Assembly: GCA_005843825.1 (NCBI GenBank)
Contig: SZXX01000048.1
Span: 1 to 64,000, forward strand
Source: Chlorobium sp.
GTDB taxonomy: Bacteria; Bacteroidota; Chlorobiia; Chlorobiales; Chlorobiaceae
DNA: 64,000 nucleotides
Direction of reading: 5' to 3'
Part shown: positions 50,306 through 60,280 of the stretch, in pieces
How positions within the stretch are numbered: the stretch's first letter is position 1
How the letters are laid out: each line of letters starts with the position of its first letter
Program-made: the position numbers and the translations under genes
The notes under the pieces: model-generated
What the model was told of the DNA's origin: nothing
Database searches by the model: none
What the model saw: the letters and a program-made list of their open reading frames with translations, nothing else

Positions 50306-51292
50306 TTATAATGTTCTTTTTTGCAGATGGGCCTCTCCCGATGAAATAAGGGTCGTCTGCCCGTCTGCAGCGTCAAGCATAAGCTCTCCGCCGCGTGCAA
50401 TCCCGGAAACTGTTCCGCTGACTGTTCGCTTCAGCTGATCAATAGTGACCTGTTTCGACTGAAGCAGGGAATACCTTTCGAGATAGGGAAGTATAAAACC
50501 GAGATCCTCCTCTAAAAGCCACGCATCATAGAGTGGTTCGAAATGGTTCAGAAAAGAGGCGAGAAGCTCAGGCCTCGAAACTAAACGTCCTGTCTCCAAA
50601 AAAAGCGACGTTGCACTGTCCTGCAATTCAGACGGCATCTCTGACTGGTTGACATTGATACCGACCCCAACCACAACAAAGTGCGTAAAATCAGGCTCTG
50701 ACTGCATTTCGCACAGCACCCCGCACACCTTTCTGCCCTTGATAAGAATATCATTCGGCCACTTGACCATCGGTGCAATACCGGGAACAACAGTGCCCAA
50801 TGCCTGATGGATGGCGGCTGCCACAAGCAGTGTGAGCTGAGGGACACGGATCGAAGGAACCTCCGGGCGAAGAATCAGTGAAAAGTAGAGATTGACCCCC
50901 GCAGGCGAAACCCAGGTTCGGCCCATTCTGCCACGCCCCCCGGTCTGAGCGTCAGCAACAACAACACAGCCTTCTGGTAAACCATCACTGGCCAGGGACT
51001 TTGCAAGTATATTGGTTGATGGAGTAACCTCGTGATAGAGAATGCTTCTGCCGAACCGGCGAACGGTCAAAAACGGCGCAACTTCGGCCTCTACCGGACG
51101 CCCTGTAAGGCTCGTCAATCGATACCCGATGCCTGTCACGGCATCAACATGATACCCTTCAGCACGCAACAGCTTAATATGCTTCCAGACAGCACTTCTG
51201 GTAATACAAAATTCACGGCAGAGCTCTTCACCCGACAAAAAATCACCGGCTTTCGACAACCGAAGCAATATCCTGGCAGCAACATCGTTCAT
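50306..51292 (-). CDS. birA: Bifunctional biotin-[acetyl-CoA-carboxylase] ligase / biotin operon repressor
   Basis: N-terminal winged HTH (LLRLSKAGDFLSGEELCREFCITRSAVWKHIKLLRAEGYHVDAVTGIGYRL); ligase motifs TQTGGRGRMGRTWVSPAGVNLYFSLILRP and VKWPNDILIKGRKVCGVL. Confidence 0.95.
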   Translation of the reverse strand: MNDVAARILLRLSKAGDFLSGEELCREFCITRSAVWKHIKLLRAEGYHVDAVTGIGYRLTSLTGRPVEAEVAPFLTVRRFGRSILYHEVTPSTNILAKSLASDGLPEGCVVVADAQTGGRGRMGRTWVSPAGVNLYFSLILRPEVPSIRVPQLTLLVAAAIHQALGTVVPGIAPMVKWPNDILIKGRKVCGVLCEMQSEPDFTHFVVVGVGINVNQSEMPSELQDSATSLFLETGRLVSRPELLASFLNHFEPLYDAWLLEEDLGFILPYLERYSLLQSKQVTIDQLKRTVSGTVSGIARGGELMLDAADGQTTLISSGEAHLQKRTL

Positions 51293-51322
51293 AACAGGAG
51301 AGTAATCAACAAAAAAACGAAA

Positions 51323-51352
51323 TGTCAACCCATACAAGAGCGCTGGTTGACA
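51323..51352. promoter_or_regulatory. Candidate BirA operator
   Basis: TGTCAACC-CATACAAGAGCGCT(14)-GGTTGACA, perfect 8-bp arms, 31 bp upstream of birA ATG. Confidence 0.72.
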
Positions 51353-51364
51353 ACTTCGTAATAT

Positions 51365-51395
51365 AAAAAAAAGGCGCACATCCGCGCGCCCCTTT
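51365..51395 (-). terminator. Terminator of the amidase gene
   Basis: Minus strand GGCGCGC-GGAT-GTGCGCC-TTTTTTTT (one internal mismatch) downstream of stop 51411. Confidence 0.75.
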
Positions 51396-51410
51396 TAGAG
51401 GTAACCGTTG

Positions 51411-53138
51411 TTACTCCGCAAGGGCAGCCATACTGGTCGTTTCGTAATTTTTACGATACGCCTGCACTCCCTTGAAAATTCCATAGGCAACTTTAGTCTG
51501 CACCTGACGATCCCGGAGCATTCGCTCCTCATCCGGATGGGACAGGTATCCCACTTCAACAAGAATGCTTGGCATTGATGGCGTCCATAACACCATAAAG
51601 CCCGCCTGACGAACGCCGCGGGCATTATTGACAGATTCTCGGTCGACTGGTTTGACAATATATTGGGCGAGGGAGGTCGACTGCTTGGCAAATGCATTCT
51701 GGGCCATGCTGCTCATTATAAGATGCTCCTCAGAAAACCCTTTGTACTGTTCCTGAAAGTCCTCTTCCTGACGGATTACCGAGTTTTCAAACATTGCCAC
51801 ATCAAGAGCCGCCTGATTTTTATGCGGTCCAAGAACGTAGACCTCCGACCCGCGGGCAGTCCGGTTCGGACTTGAATTGCAGTGGATGCTGATAAAGAGT
51901 TTTCCTCCGCTCTGGTTTGCTATTCTCCCCCGCTCGTGCAGAGGAATGAACCGATCATCCTTTCTTGTATAAATCACATTCACGTCCGGCCATTTCTGAG
52001 TAATAAAAGTCCCGAGATCGCGGACAATATTCAACGCCACATCTTTTTCACGAGTCCCGCTGAAGCCGATAGTCCCGGGGTCCTTGCCTCCATGACCGGC
52101 ATCAAGCACGATGGTATTGAGCTTCCACTTTTCAACATCACGACTGAGGACCCGGGCAATCTGCAGCTCCTTTTCTTTTTTGCGGATCTCCTGCACATCA
52201 GCTTTACTGCGAACGTAGAGAACATAACGGTTCTTTTTTTTATCGCGATGAAACTCCACAGAATTAATGACATACGACTTATTGTCCAGCGCCACTGTAA
52301 ATTGCAGACTTCCTTCAGTAAACTGTTTCGGAGTGATCGCCTTGACTACGCCTCCACTGAAAATTTTTGACAAGGTATTGACATCACAAGAGGCTTTTTC
52401 AAGAGTAAAATAAACATACCCTTCTTCATCAGGCTTCAGCAGCGAAGACTCCGTAGGATTGCCGGAAGCACAAAAGCTTATGATCGCTCCATTTGCCCGT
52501 TTTTCAATCTCGATACTGCTGATCACCGCAGAACCGTCTTCGGCAGGCTTGCTGACAGCCTGAATTAAAGGGGGCTCCTCACTCTTTACAAGCCCGATAA
52601 TCCCGACAGATTCACCAAAACGTTTCCCGCCGAGCCATGCATTGATCATTCCGGATGAATAATTATAGCCTACCTCCCTGTCCAGCCAAACGGTAAAAAG
52701 TCTGCACGCCTGATTGACCGGCAGATATATCCGTGACTGCAGTGAAGAGGGCGCAGACTGCAGCTGGATAATTCTTTTTGCATGGTCATGATTCTTTGAG
52801 ATAACCTTCGCAAAATTATTATTGATCATAACCGTGCAGGAACTGCCGGGAACCCCGAGAGCTTCCTCAATGACAAGCGCACCCACCTCATGATGAAAGC
52901 TCAATCGCAAAGCCCTCGCCATTGATTCAAGATCAATCAGAAGAGTCCCGCCGTCTCTCCTTGCAAGAACCTTGATTGTATAACCCTGATCTTTTCCTGT
53001 GGTAACATGGAACGGCACTGTAGTCTGTCCCGGCTGGGCAGAGGGGGCCGCATCAAGAGTCCTGAATGAAAGCATCAAAAGAAAAACTGATATCAGAACG
53101 GAAGAACGATAATAAAGACGGAGCAAAGATTGATGCAT
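51411..53138 (-). CDS. N-acetylmuramoyl-L-alanine amidase (Amidase_3)
   Basis: Signal sequence; TIVLDAGHGGKDPGTIGFSGTREKDVALNI; FISIHCNSSPNRTARGSEVYVLGPHK; PSILVEVGYLSHPDEERML. Confidence 0.92.
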   Translation of the reverse strand: MHQSLLRLYYRSSVLISVFLLMLSFRTLDAAPSAQPGQTTVPFHVTTGKDQGYTIKVLARRDGGTLLIDLESMARALRLSFHHEVGALVIEEALGVPGSSCTVMINNNFAKVISKNHDHAKRIIQLQSAPSSLQSRIYLPVNQACRLFTVWLDREVGYNYSSGMINAWLGGKRFGESVGIIGLVKSEEPPLIQAVSKPAEDGSAVISSIEIEKRANGAIISFCASGNPTESSLLKPDEEGYVYFTLEKASCDVNTLSKIFSGGVVKAITPKQFTEGSLQFTVALDNKSYVINSVEFHRDKKKNRYVLYVRSKADVQEIRKKEKELQIARVLSRDVEKWKLNTIVLDAGHGGKDPGTIGFSGTREKDVALNIVRDLGTFITQKWPDVNVIYTRKDDRFIPLHERGRIANQSGGKLFISIHCNSSPNRTARGSEVYVLGPHKNQAALDVAMFENSVIRQEEDFQEQYKGFSEEHLIMSSMAQNAFAKQSTSLAQYIVKPVDRESVNNARGVRQAGFMVLWTPSMPSILVEVGYLSHPDEERMLRDRQVQTKVAYGIFKGVQAYRKNYETTSMAALAE

Positions 53139-53364
53139 AAGTTCAAAAGCATTTTATTTCCTGTAATAGAAAGGCCGCCATCAATAATAATAAAATATAT
53201 TTTTCCGCACCGCAGAAGCTGGTTTTATAATAGAAAAGGAACTATTTCTGCCCATAGTCTCAGGTTTTGTATACTCCGTGCAATTGGTAAAGTTTGTTTT
53301 TTGCTCTTCAAAACCTATCTTTTTCAAAATTTAATTGTAACGCTCTTACTACCGGAACTGATCT

Positions 53365-55761
53365 ATGGCTTTCAAAACACCAACACTATCTGCCAGGAAC
53401 AGGACCCTGATTGTTGTCGAATCCCCCTCAAAGGCTAAAACTATTAATAAATACCTTGGGGATAAATATACAGTTTTCGCCTCCGTAGGGCATATCAAGG
53501 ATCTGCCGAAAAAAGAGATCGGCCTTGATTTTGACCATCATTACGAACCCCGTTATGAAATCATTCCCGGAAAGGAAAAAGTTGTCAGGCAATTAAAAAA
53601 ACTTGCTGCAGAAGCCAGCGAAATTCTCATAGCCACTGACCCTGACCGGGAAGGGGAAGCCATAGCCTGGCATATCTCCAACGAAATTGGAGAGACAAAG
53701 AAACCGGTATTCCGTGTTCTTTTCAACGAAATCACCAAAACCGCCATCATCGCGGCCATTCAGGAGCCGCGACAGATCGATTACCGCCTGGTGCGCTCCC
53801 AGCAGACCCGTCAGGGCCTCGATAAGATCGTCGGCTACAAGATCAGTCCGTTTTTATGGAAAGTAGTGCTGCGTGGACTTTCAGCCGGACGGGTACAATC
53901 CGTCGCACTCCGCCTGATCTGCGAGCGTGAAGCCGAGATCACCCGCTTCCAGATAGAGGAGTACTGGACCATTGCCGCAGATTTTGTAACTCCCGGAAAA
54001 GAGTCCTTCAGGGCAAGACTGGTCCGCTTCGAAGGCGAAAAGCCCGAGATAACCAATCAGGACAGGGCTGAAGCGATTGCTGCTCTCATCAGGAAAGGTA
54101 ATTTTTCTGTCACCGAGATCGCTCCCCGCACTCAGCAACGCAAGCCGCCGCTGCCGTTTACAACTTCGCTGCTCCAGCAGGCTGCATCAAACCAGCTCGG
54201 CTTTGGATCGCAGAGAACCATGCGTGTTGCGCAACAGCTGTATGAGGGAATTGATCTCGGTGCCGAAGGCGCTGCAGGCCTCATCACCTATATGAGAACC
54301 GATTCCACGCGAATTGGCGCCGAAGCAATAGTCCAGGCCCGGGAGTATATCGACAGGCAGTTTGGAAAGGCTTATATCGGGTTCGGCGGAGCTGCAAAAG
54401 CAGGAAAAAATGCCCAGGATGCCCACGAAGCGATACGCCCGACCTCGATATCAAAAAGACCTGAACAACTGAAACAGTACCTTTCAACCGATCAGTATAA
54501 ATTATATGAATTGATCTGGAAGCGCTTTCTTGCCGCCATGATGGCTCCTGCCAAAATTGAGCAGACAAGAGTTGATGTTGAGGACTCCCTGCAGAAATTC
54601 CAGTTCAGGGCAACCGGCAGCAAAGTTGTTTTTCCCGGCTTCATGCGTGTCTTTGACGATCAGAAGGAACTTGATTACGAGGCGCAGGTCTCCACAAAAG
54701 AAGATATAGAAAAAGAGCCTGCGGTAAAGCTCCCCGAACACCTCTCGGTGGCCGATCCGCTTGCCATCGCAGACCTCGACCAGAAACAGAGCTTTACCCG
54801 CCCTCCTGCGCGCTACAGCGAAGCTACGCTGGTAAAGGATCTCGACCATTTCGGCATAGGACGCCCATCAACCTATGCCTCTATTTTTTCAACGCTTCAG
54901 GACCGCCGCTATGTTGAGCTTGAAAAGAAAAAAATCAGTCCTACAGAACTAGGCAAGGATGTCTCACTGATCCTGGTTGCCAATTTTCCCGAGCTATTCA
55001 ATGTGGGCTTTACCGCTTTCATGGAGGATGAACTCGATAAAGTTGCCAGTGGAGATGACGAATACGAAAAAGTGCTCGACAGCTTCTACAAGCCACTTGA
55101 AATCGCACTCAGCCTGCGCAAAGACGACCCGATTATTCCGCAGAACAGCGAAACCACAACCTGTGATAAATGCGGTGTCGGGCAGATGACGATCAAGTGG
55201 ACCGCCAGCGGGAAGTTTCTGGGCTGTTCCTGCTACCCTAAGTGCAAAAATATCAAAGCAATAAGCACAAACAGGGAAAAACCGAAAGACACGGGCATTA
55301 TATGCCCTTCCTGCAAAGAAGGACACATGCTTCTGAGAAAAGGACGGCTTGGAGCTTTTCTTGCCTGTTCCAACTACCCGAAGTGCAATACGCTGCTTAA
55401 TCTCAACAAACAGCGCCACATCGAACCACTGAAAACCCCTCCGGTACTCACCAGCCTCGTCTGTCCGAAATGCGGCTCCCCGCTCTACCTCAGAAGCGGA
55501 AAAAGGGGGCTCTGGCTCGGCTGCTCAAAATTTCCAAAGTGCAGAGGACGGCTTGCATGGAGCACGCTCGACGAAACTGCCCACAATCACTGGGAAGCGA
55601 TCATGGCCGACCACATGAAAGCGCATCCGGCAGTGGTGCTCACCATGATTGATGGAAACCCTGTACCCATGACCACCCCGGTAGACGATATCATCCTCAA
55701 GGCAGAAGAGTCCGGCCTGATTGCTCCGGCTGTTGAAGAGCCCACGGAAGTCACTGCATAA
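53365..55761 (+). CDS. topA: DNA topoisomerase I
   Basis: VVESPSKAKTINKYLGDKYTVFASVGHIKDLPK; DPDREGEAIAWHI; TYMRTDSTRIG; HEAIRPT; three C-terminal C4 zinc ribbons. Confidence 0.97.
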   Translation: MAFKTPTLSARNRTLIVVESPSKAKTINKYLGDKYTVFASVGHIKDLPKKEIGLDFDHHYEPRYEIIPGKEKVVRQLKKLAAEASEILIATDPDREGEAIAWHISNEIGETKKPVFRVLFNEITKTAIIAAIQEPRQIDYRLVRSQQTRQGLDKIVGYKISPFLWKVVLRGLSAGRVQSVALRLICEREAEITRFQIEEYWTIAADFVTPGKESFRARLVRFEGEKPEITNQDRAEAIAALIRKGNFSVTEIAPRTQQRKPPLPFTTSLLQQAASNQLGFGSQRTMRVAQQLYEGIDLGAEGAAGLITYMRTDSTRIGAEAIVQAREYIDRQFGKAYIGFGGAAKAGKNAQDAHEAIRPTSISKRPEQLKQYLSTDQYKLYELIWKRFLAAMMAPAKIEQTRVDVEDSLQKFQFRATGSKVVFPGFMRVFDDQKELDYEAQVSTKEDIEKEPAVKLPEHLSVADPLAIADLDQKQSFTRPPARYSEATLVKDLDHFGIGRPSTYASIFSTLQDRRYVELEKKKISPTELGKDVSLILVANFPELFNVGFTAFMEDELDKVASGDDEYEKVLDSFYKPLEIALSLRKDDPIIPQNSETTTCDKCGVGQMTIKWTASGKFLGCSCYPKCKNIKAISTNREKPKDTGIICPSCKEGHMLLRKGRLGAFLACSNYPKCNTLLNLNKQRHIEPLKTPPVLTSLVCPKCGSPLYLRSGKRGLWLGCSKFPKCRGRLAWSTLDETAHNHWEAIMADHMKAHPAVVLTMIDGNPVPMTTPVDDIILKAEESGLIAPAVEEPTEVTA

Positions 55762-57889
55762 AAAGAGCAATACGGTAGACTGCGAAAGAAAGTACCCAGG
55801 CTACCGAGAGAGAATACACTGAATAAAGGAGAACAGGGCGCCAGCGCCCTACCTCTTTTTTCATCACGCCGATTGCCGCCACACAGGGAATATAGAGCAG
55901 AACAAACACCATGAGACTCAAAGCCGTGGCCCGGCTGAACGATGGATCGCTCCTGAGAATTGATTTAAGCTCCCTGGGCGCGCCACTGCTCTGTCCGATA
56001 GAGTAGATCGTTCCCATGGTGGAAACAACAACCTCTTTTGCCGCCAGCCCCGTTACAAGGGCAATACCGATGCGCCAGTCGAACCCAAGCGGCCTGATCA
56101 AAGGCTCAAGCACTTTACCTGCTCTTCCTGCCAGTGAGTACTCAAGCTGTTCACTCTTGATACCGGCATCAAGCACCTTTTTCCTTGCATCTTTTTCCGC
56201 CGCACTCAAACTGCTGCCGGCAATACGCGCAGTTTCCAGAGCAAGCGTTGCATCAAGAGCCGGCTGGTGAGGATAATTGCTTGCAGCCCAGATAATGATA
56301 ACAGCACTTAAAATAAGCGTTCCGGCCTTTTTGATATACATAAGGGCCTTCATCTTTGCCTGAAAAAGCACAGAGGAGAGTGTCGGCCAGCGATAAGGAG
56401 GCAGCTCCATCACAAACGGTTCAGAATCGACTTTAAGGATGGTGGATTTCAGAAGCCATGCGGTCCAGAGGCCTACAGCAATACCAAGAAAATAAATACC
56501 GAACATGACGTTGCCTGCCACTGCAGGAGCGAAAAAAGCAGCAGAAAGCATCACATACACCGGAAGTTTTGCTCCGCAGCTCATAAAGGGAATAATCATG
56601 ATGGTCACAAGCCTGTCTGTCTGACTTTTCAATGTCCTTGTCGCCATGATGGCAGGAATGGAACAGCCGAACCCCGTTATCAGGGGGATAAAAGATTTTC
56701 CATGCAGACCGAAACGATGCATCACCCTGTCAATCACAAATGCCGCACGGGCCATGTAGCCTGAAGCCTCAAGAAAGGAGAGGCCGATAAAAAGAAGAAC
56801 AATATTCGGCAGAAAAATCAGGACGCCTCCAACCCCTGCAATAATACCGTCCACAACGATGGATCGAAGAGTATCATTCTGGAGAAAAGGTCCGATGGCG
56901 GAAGCAATTGAACTGAAAAACAGTGCAAGCCAGCCTGTAAACAGAGCGCCTACAGTAAAAGTCATCTGAAAAATCCCCCAGACAACCAGTAAAAAAACAG
57001 GAAGCCCCAGCACCCTGTTGAGCACAACCATGTCGATATAATCGGTTACCGTAGCCCGTCCTTCCTCCGGCTGCCGGACACACTCCTTTACTGCTCCATG
57101 AATAAAAGAGTGACGGTCTTCGGTAATGAGAATCTCAGGTTCTGAATCGTGCAGATGCTCAGCCTCTCTTATTGCATCCTGCAGGGCAAGCTCCACCTTC
57201 ACCCACACAGGATACTGCTGAACCAGGGTGTAAACCTCCCTGTCATTCTCCAAGAGCTTGATGGCCAGCCATCTGGCATTATAAAGACCAAGCTCCTTCT
57301 GATGAGAAAGAAGCGAGGTGATTTTATCTACCGAAGCCTCAAGTTCAGGGCGAAAGAAAAGCTTGTTTTTACGAATCCGGATATCATGCAGGAACACCCT
57401 GATAACATGATCCAGCAGTGAATCTAGTCCAGTCTTCTTTTTAGCCGAAGTAGGAATAATATGGCAGCCGAGAAGCGCCTGTAACTGCTTCATTTCAATG
57501 GTGATACCCTTCTCCTGCACCTCATCGATCATGTTCAGCGCCACAATAAAGTCAACCTCCAGCTCCATAAGCTGCGTAGTCAGAAGCAGATTCCTTTCAA
57601 GATTCGGTCCCTCGACAACATTGACCACAACATCGGGACGTTCCTTGATCAGGTACTCTCTTGTGACTATCTCCTCAGGGGAGTAGGGGGTAAGCGAATA
57701 GGTCCCGGGAAGATCGACCACACGGATCCGGTATCCCTTGTAGTCGAGATACCCTTCATGCTTTTCAACGGTAACGCCGGGGAAATTCCCGACTTTCTGA
57801 TGAGCGCCTGTCAGGGCATTGAACAGGGAGGATTTTCCGCAATTCGGATTGCCGGCAAGCGCTATGCTGATCTCTCTGATCTCACTCAT
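55751..57889 (-). CDS. feoB: Ferrous iron transport protein B
   Basis: ALAGNPNCGKSSLFNALTGAHQKVGNFPGVTVEKHEG; DLPGTYSLTPYSPEE; LITGFGCSIPAIMATRTL; MSCGAKLPVYV. ATGA overlap with feoA. Confidence 0.96.
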   Translation of the reverse strand: MSEIREISIALAGNPNCGKSSLFNALTGAHQKVGNFPGVTVEKHEGYLDYKGYRIRVVDLPGTYSLTPYSPEEIVTREYLIKERPDVVVNVVEGPNLERNLLLTTQLMELEVDFIVALNMIDEVQEKGITIEMKQLQALLGCHIIPTSAKKKTGLDSLLDHVIRVFLHDIRIRKNKLFFRPELEASVDKITSLLSHQKELGLYNARWLAIKLLENDREVYTLVQQYPVWVKVELALQDAIREAEHLHDSEPEILITEDRHSFIHGAVKECVRQPEEGRATVTDYIDMVVLNRVLGLPVFLLVVWGIFQMTFTVGALFTGWLALFFSSIASAIGPFLQNDTLRSIVVDGIIAGVGGVLIFLPNIVLLFIGLSFLEASGYMARAAFVIDRVMHRFGLHGKSFIPLITGFGCSIPAIMATRTLKSQTDRLVTIMIIPFMSCGAKLPVYVMLSAAFFAPAVAGNVMFGIYFLGIAVGLWTAWLLKSTILKVDSEPFVMELPPYRWPTLSSVLFQAKMKALMYIKKAGTLILSAVIIIWAASNYPHQPALDATLALETARIAGSSLSAAEKDARKKVLDAGIKSEQLEYSLAGRAGKVLEPLIRPLGFDWRIGIALVTGLAAKEVVVSTMGTIYSIGQSSGAPRELKSILRSDPSFSRATALSLMVFVLLYIPCVAAIGVMKKEVGRWRPVLLYSVYSLSVAWVLSFAVYRIALFMQ

Positions 57890-58173
57890 ACCTTGCCTCC
57901 CAGGCGCCAGAACTGCTTTGCTGCCGGGCATGCTGCACCATCAACCAGCATACGCACCATGACCCCGTCCGCCTCATTTTTTCTCAGGGCAAGATAGAGT
58001 CCCTTGAACACGATCTCCATGGGATCACCGAACGGAGCAACTCTAAGCACCTTGAATCTGGTTCCTTTTATCAGCCCTAAATCCATAATTCGCCGCCTTA
58101 TGGCACTCTCTGCCTTTACCGCCGTAACCTCTGCTTTATCACCGACTTTCAATTCCGATAACCGCATACACAA
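57886..58173 (-). CDS. feoA: Ferrous iron transport protein A
   Basis: MRLSELKVGDKAEVTAVKAESAIRRRIMDLGLIKGTRFKVLRVAPFGDPMEIVFKGLYLALRKNEAD. Confidence 0.93.
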   Translation of the reverse strand: MCMRLSELKVGDKAEVTAVKAESAIRRRIMDLGLIKGTRFKVLRVAPFGDPMEIVFKGLYLALRKNEADGVMVRMLVDGAACPAAKQFWRLGGKV

Positions 58174-58335
58174 ATCTCCTGCAAAACAGTAAAAAGATAA
58201 ACAGGATTAATTATAACCTAAATAACAATATACGCACATGAAAAATTGCACGCATTTTGTAAAGCGGACGGATAAAATAGTCCGTTCAACAGGAGAGGCT
58301 CTTTGATAAGGGGTGGAGATGCTGAAGAAGAACGG

Positions 58336-58716
58336 CTAACCGTGTGCCGAAGGTAACCCCGGGAATGGAGGCCAACCCATCGCGCTTCCTCCGATCAGAT
58401 GCCCGTGAATATGAAAGACGCTCTGCATGGCATCCTTGCCGCTGTTAAATACCAGCCTGTACCCGGACTCTTTTATGCCGATTATTTCAGCCACGGTTCC
58501 GGCTGCAAGAAGGATTTGACCTGCTATCGCTTCATCTTCGGGAGTCAATTCACTCAGTGATGAAATGTGTTTCAGAGGAATGATCAGCACATGCTGCCCG
58601 GTAACAGGAGTTATATCCCTGAAAGCCAGAACATGATCGTTACGATAGACAATCTTCGCGGGTATCTCACCGCGCACAATACGGCAAAACAAACAGTCGG
58701 AATTCTGGTGTGTCAT
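58336..58716 (-). CDS. HIT family protein (HinT-like)
   Basis: MTHQNSDCLFCRIVRGEIPAKIVYRNDHVLAFRDITPVTGQHVLIIPLKH; HIHGHLIGGSAMGWPPFPG. Confidence 0.93.
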   Translation of the reverse strand: MTHQNSDCLFCRIVRGEIPAKIVYRNDHVLAFRDITPVTGQHVLIIPLKHISSLSELTPEDEAIAGQILLAAGTVAEIIGIKESGYRLVFNSGKDAMQSVFHIHGHLIGGSAMGWPPFPGLPSAHG

Positions 58717-58783
58717 ACAGCTTGTTTTTCTTGAACCTTGGAAAAGCTTCATTCACAAAAAAACTCAGGGCAAAGGGGAAAAA

Positions 58784-60157
58784 TCACTCCGCAGCAGATG
58801 GTTCTTCAGAGCCACCGTCCTCCGGCTTGGGATTTTCGGATAACTTTGTAGCCAGCACCTTGTCAATCCTCTGGCCATCCAGGTCAACAATTTCAAGATT
58901 CCACTCTTCCCATGTCATAATGTCGCCGGTTCTCGGCATACGACCAAGCAGCCACATCATGAGGCCGCTGAGGGTATGATAGAGTCCTTTATCCTCCTCC
59001 GGAACGCCTTTCAACTCAAGGGTATCTTTAAGCTCAGGAACAGGAATAAGTCCATCGAGCAGCCAGGAACCATCCTGACGCTGAATAGCCCACGAATCCT
59101 CAAGATTGTGAGGAACAAACTCTCCGGTTACCGCTTCAAGCATATCCTGAAGGGTTACAAGTCCCTGAATTTCACCATACTCATCAACCACAAAGACCAT
59201 CTGGGTGCCTGAAGTCCTGAAATGATCAAGAAGTTCCATCCCTGTAAGGGTTTCCGGCACATAGACGCATGGCTGCAGTTGCGATGTAAATTCAGTCAGG
59301 CGGCCTTTCAACGTCTTCGATAAGAGCTGTTTGGCATTGACAACGCCAAGCAGAGATTGAAGTCCACCGTTGCAGACCGGAAAACGTGAATGTTCCGATT
59401 CTGTCACCCTGCTGATATTTTCTTCAAGAGGACGGGAAACATCCAGAAAAATAATATCCGCTCTTGGAACCATAAGCGTACCGAGCTGACGGTCATCAAG
59501 ACGGAACACATTACGGACCATCTCATGTTCATGCTGCTCAATCACCCCGGCTTCAGACCCCTCCTCAAGCATGGCATGAATCTCCTCCTCCGTAACACTC
59601 GGCATAGCCTGCGGGTACTTCCCCATCAAGCTCAGAATGGCATCTGTCGATGCTGTAAGCAACCTGCCGAAAGGACGGGTTATACTCACAAGCGTACGCA
59701 TGGGGCGTGCAACCAGACATGCAATTCCTTCCGGATTGAGAAGACCAAGCCGCTTGGGAACAAGCTCCCCTATAACGATGGTGATATAGGTAATGGCAAG
59801 GACAACAACAACAGTAGAAATAACTCTGCTTATTTCCGGATCCATACCGAGAGACTGAAGCTTGACAGCGAAAGGGCTGGCAAGAGCACCTTCCCCGACA
59901 ATACCGTTAAGAATCCCGATAGAGGTAAGGCCAATCTGGATGGTCGAAAGAAAACCTGAAGGCTCCTGACCAAGCTTCATGGCAACAGAAGCAGATTTTT
60001 CACCATCTTCGGCAAGCTTGGAAAGACGGGAGCGCTTTGAAGTTACAAGCGCAAATTCCGACATCACAAAAAGGCCGTTAACAACAATCATAAACAAAAG
60101 CAACAATACTTCCATACATTCGGGTTTGAACCTTTCGGGATTAGATACCACCCACAC
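58784..60157 (-). CDS. CNNM/HlyC/CorC family transporter with CBS pair
   Basis: DUF21 TM region (VNGLFVMSEFALVTSKRSRL), CBS domains (LMVPRADIIFLDV; FVVDEYGEIQGLVTLQDMLEAVTGEF), CorC_HlyC C-terminal domain. Confidence 0.93.
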   Translation of the reverse strand: MWVVSNPERFKPECMEVLLLLFMIVVNGLFVMSEFALVTSKRSRLSKLAEDGEKSASVAMKLGQEPSGFLSTIQIGLTSIGILNGIVGEGALASPFAVKLQSLGMDPEISRVISTVVVVLAITYITIVIGELVPKRLGLLNPEGIACLVARPMRTLVSITRPFGRLLTASTDAILSLMGKYPQAMPSVTEEEIHAMLEEGSEAGVIEQHEHEMVRNVFRLDDRQLGTLMVPRADIIFLDVSRPLEENISRVTESEHSRFPVCNGGLQSLLGVVNAKQLLSKTLKGRLTEFTSQLQPCVYVPETLTGMELLDHFRTSGTQMVFVVDEYGEIQGLVTLQDMLEAVTGEFVPHNLEDSWAIQRQDGSWLLDGLIPVPELKDTLELKGVPEEDKGLYHTLSGLMMWLLGRMPRTGDIMTWEEWNLEIVDLDGQRIDKVLATKLSENPKPEDGGSEEPSAAE

Positions 60158-60280
60158 ACTTCCTGCAGGATTTATACGCTGCAGGTGTCCCTTAAAGTTC
60201 TGTTCTTACGCCATTAATCATTTTCACTATGCTACCAACTACACTTTTATTCTGCTAAATCCAAACAGTTAACAATCTGT

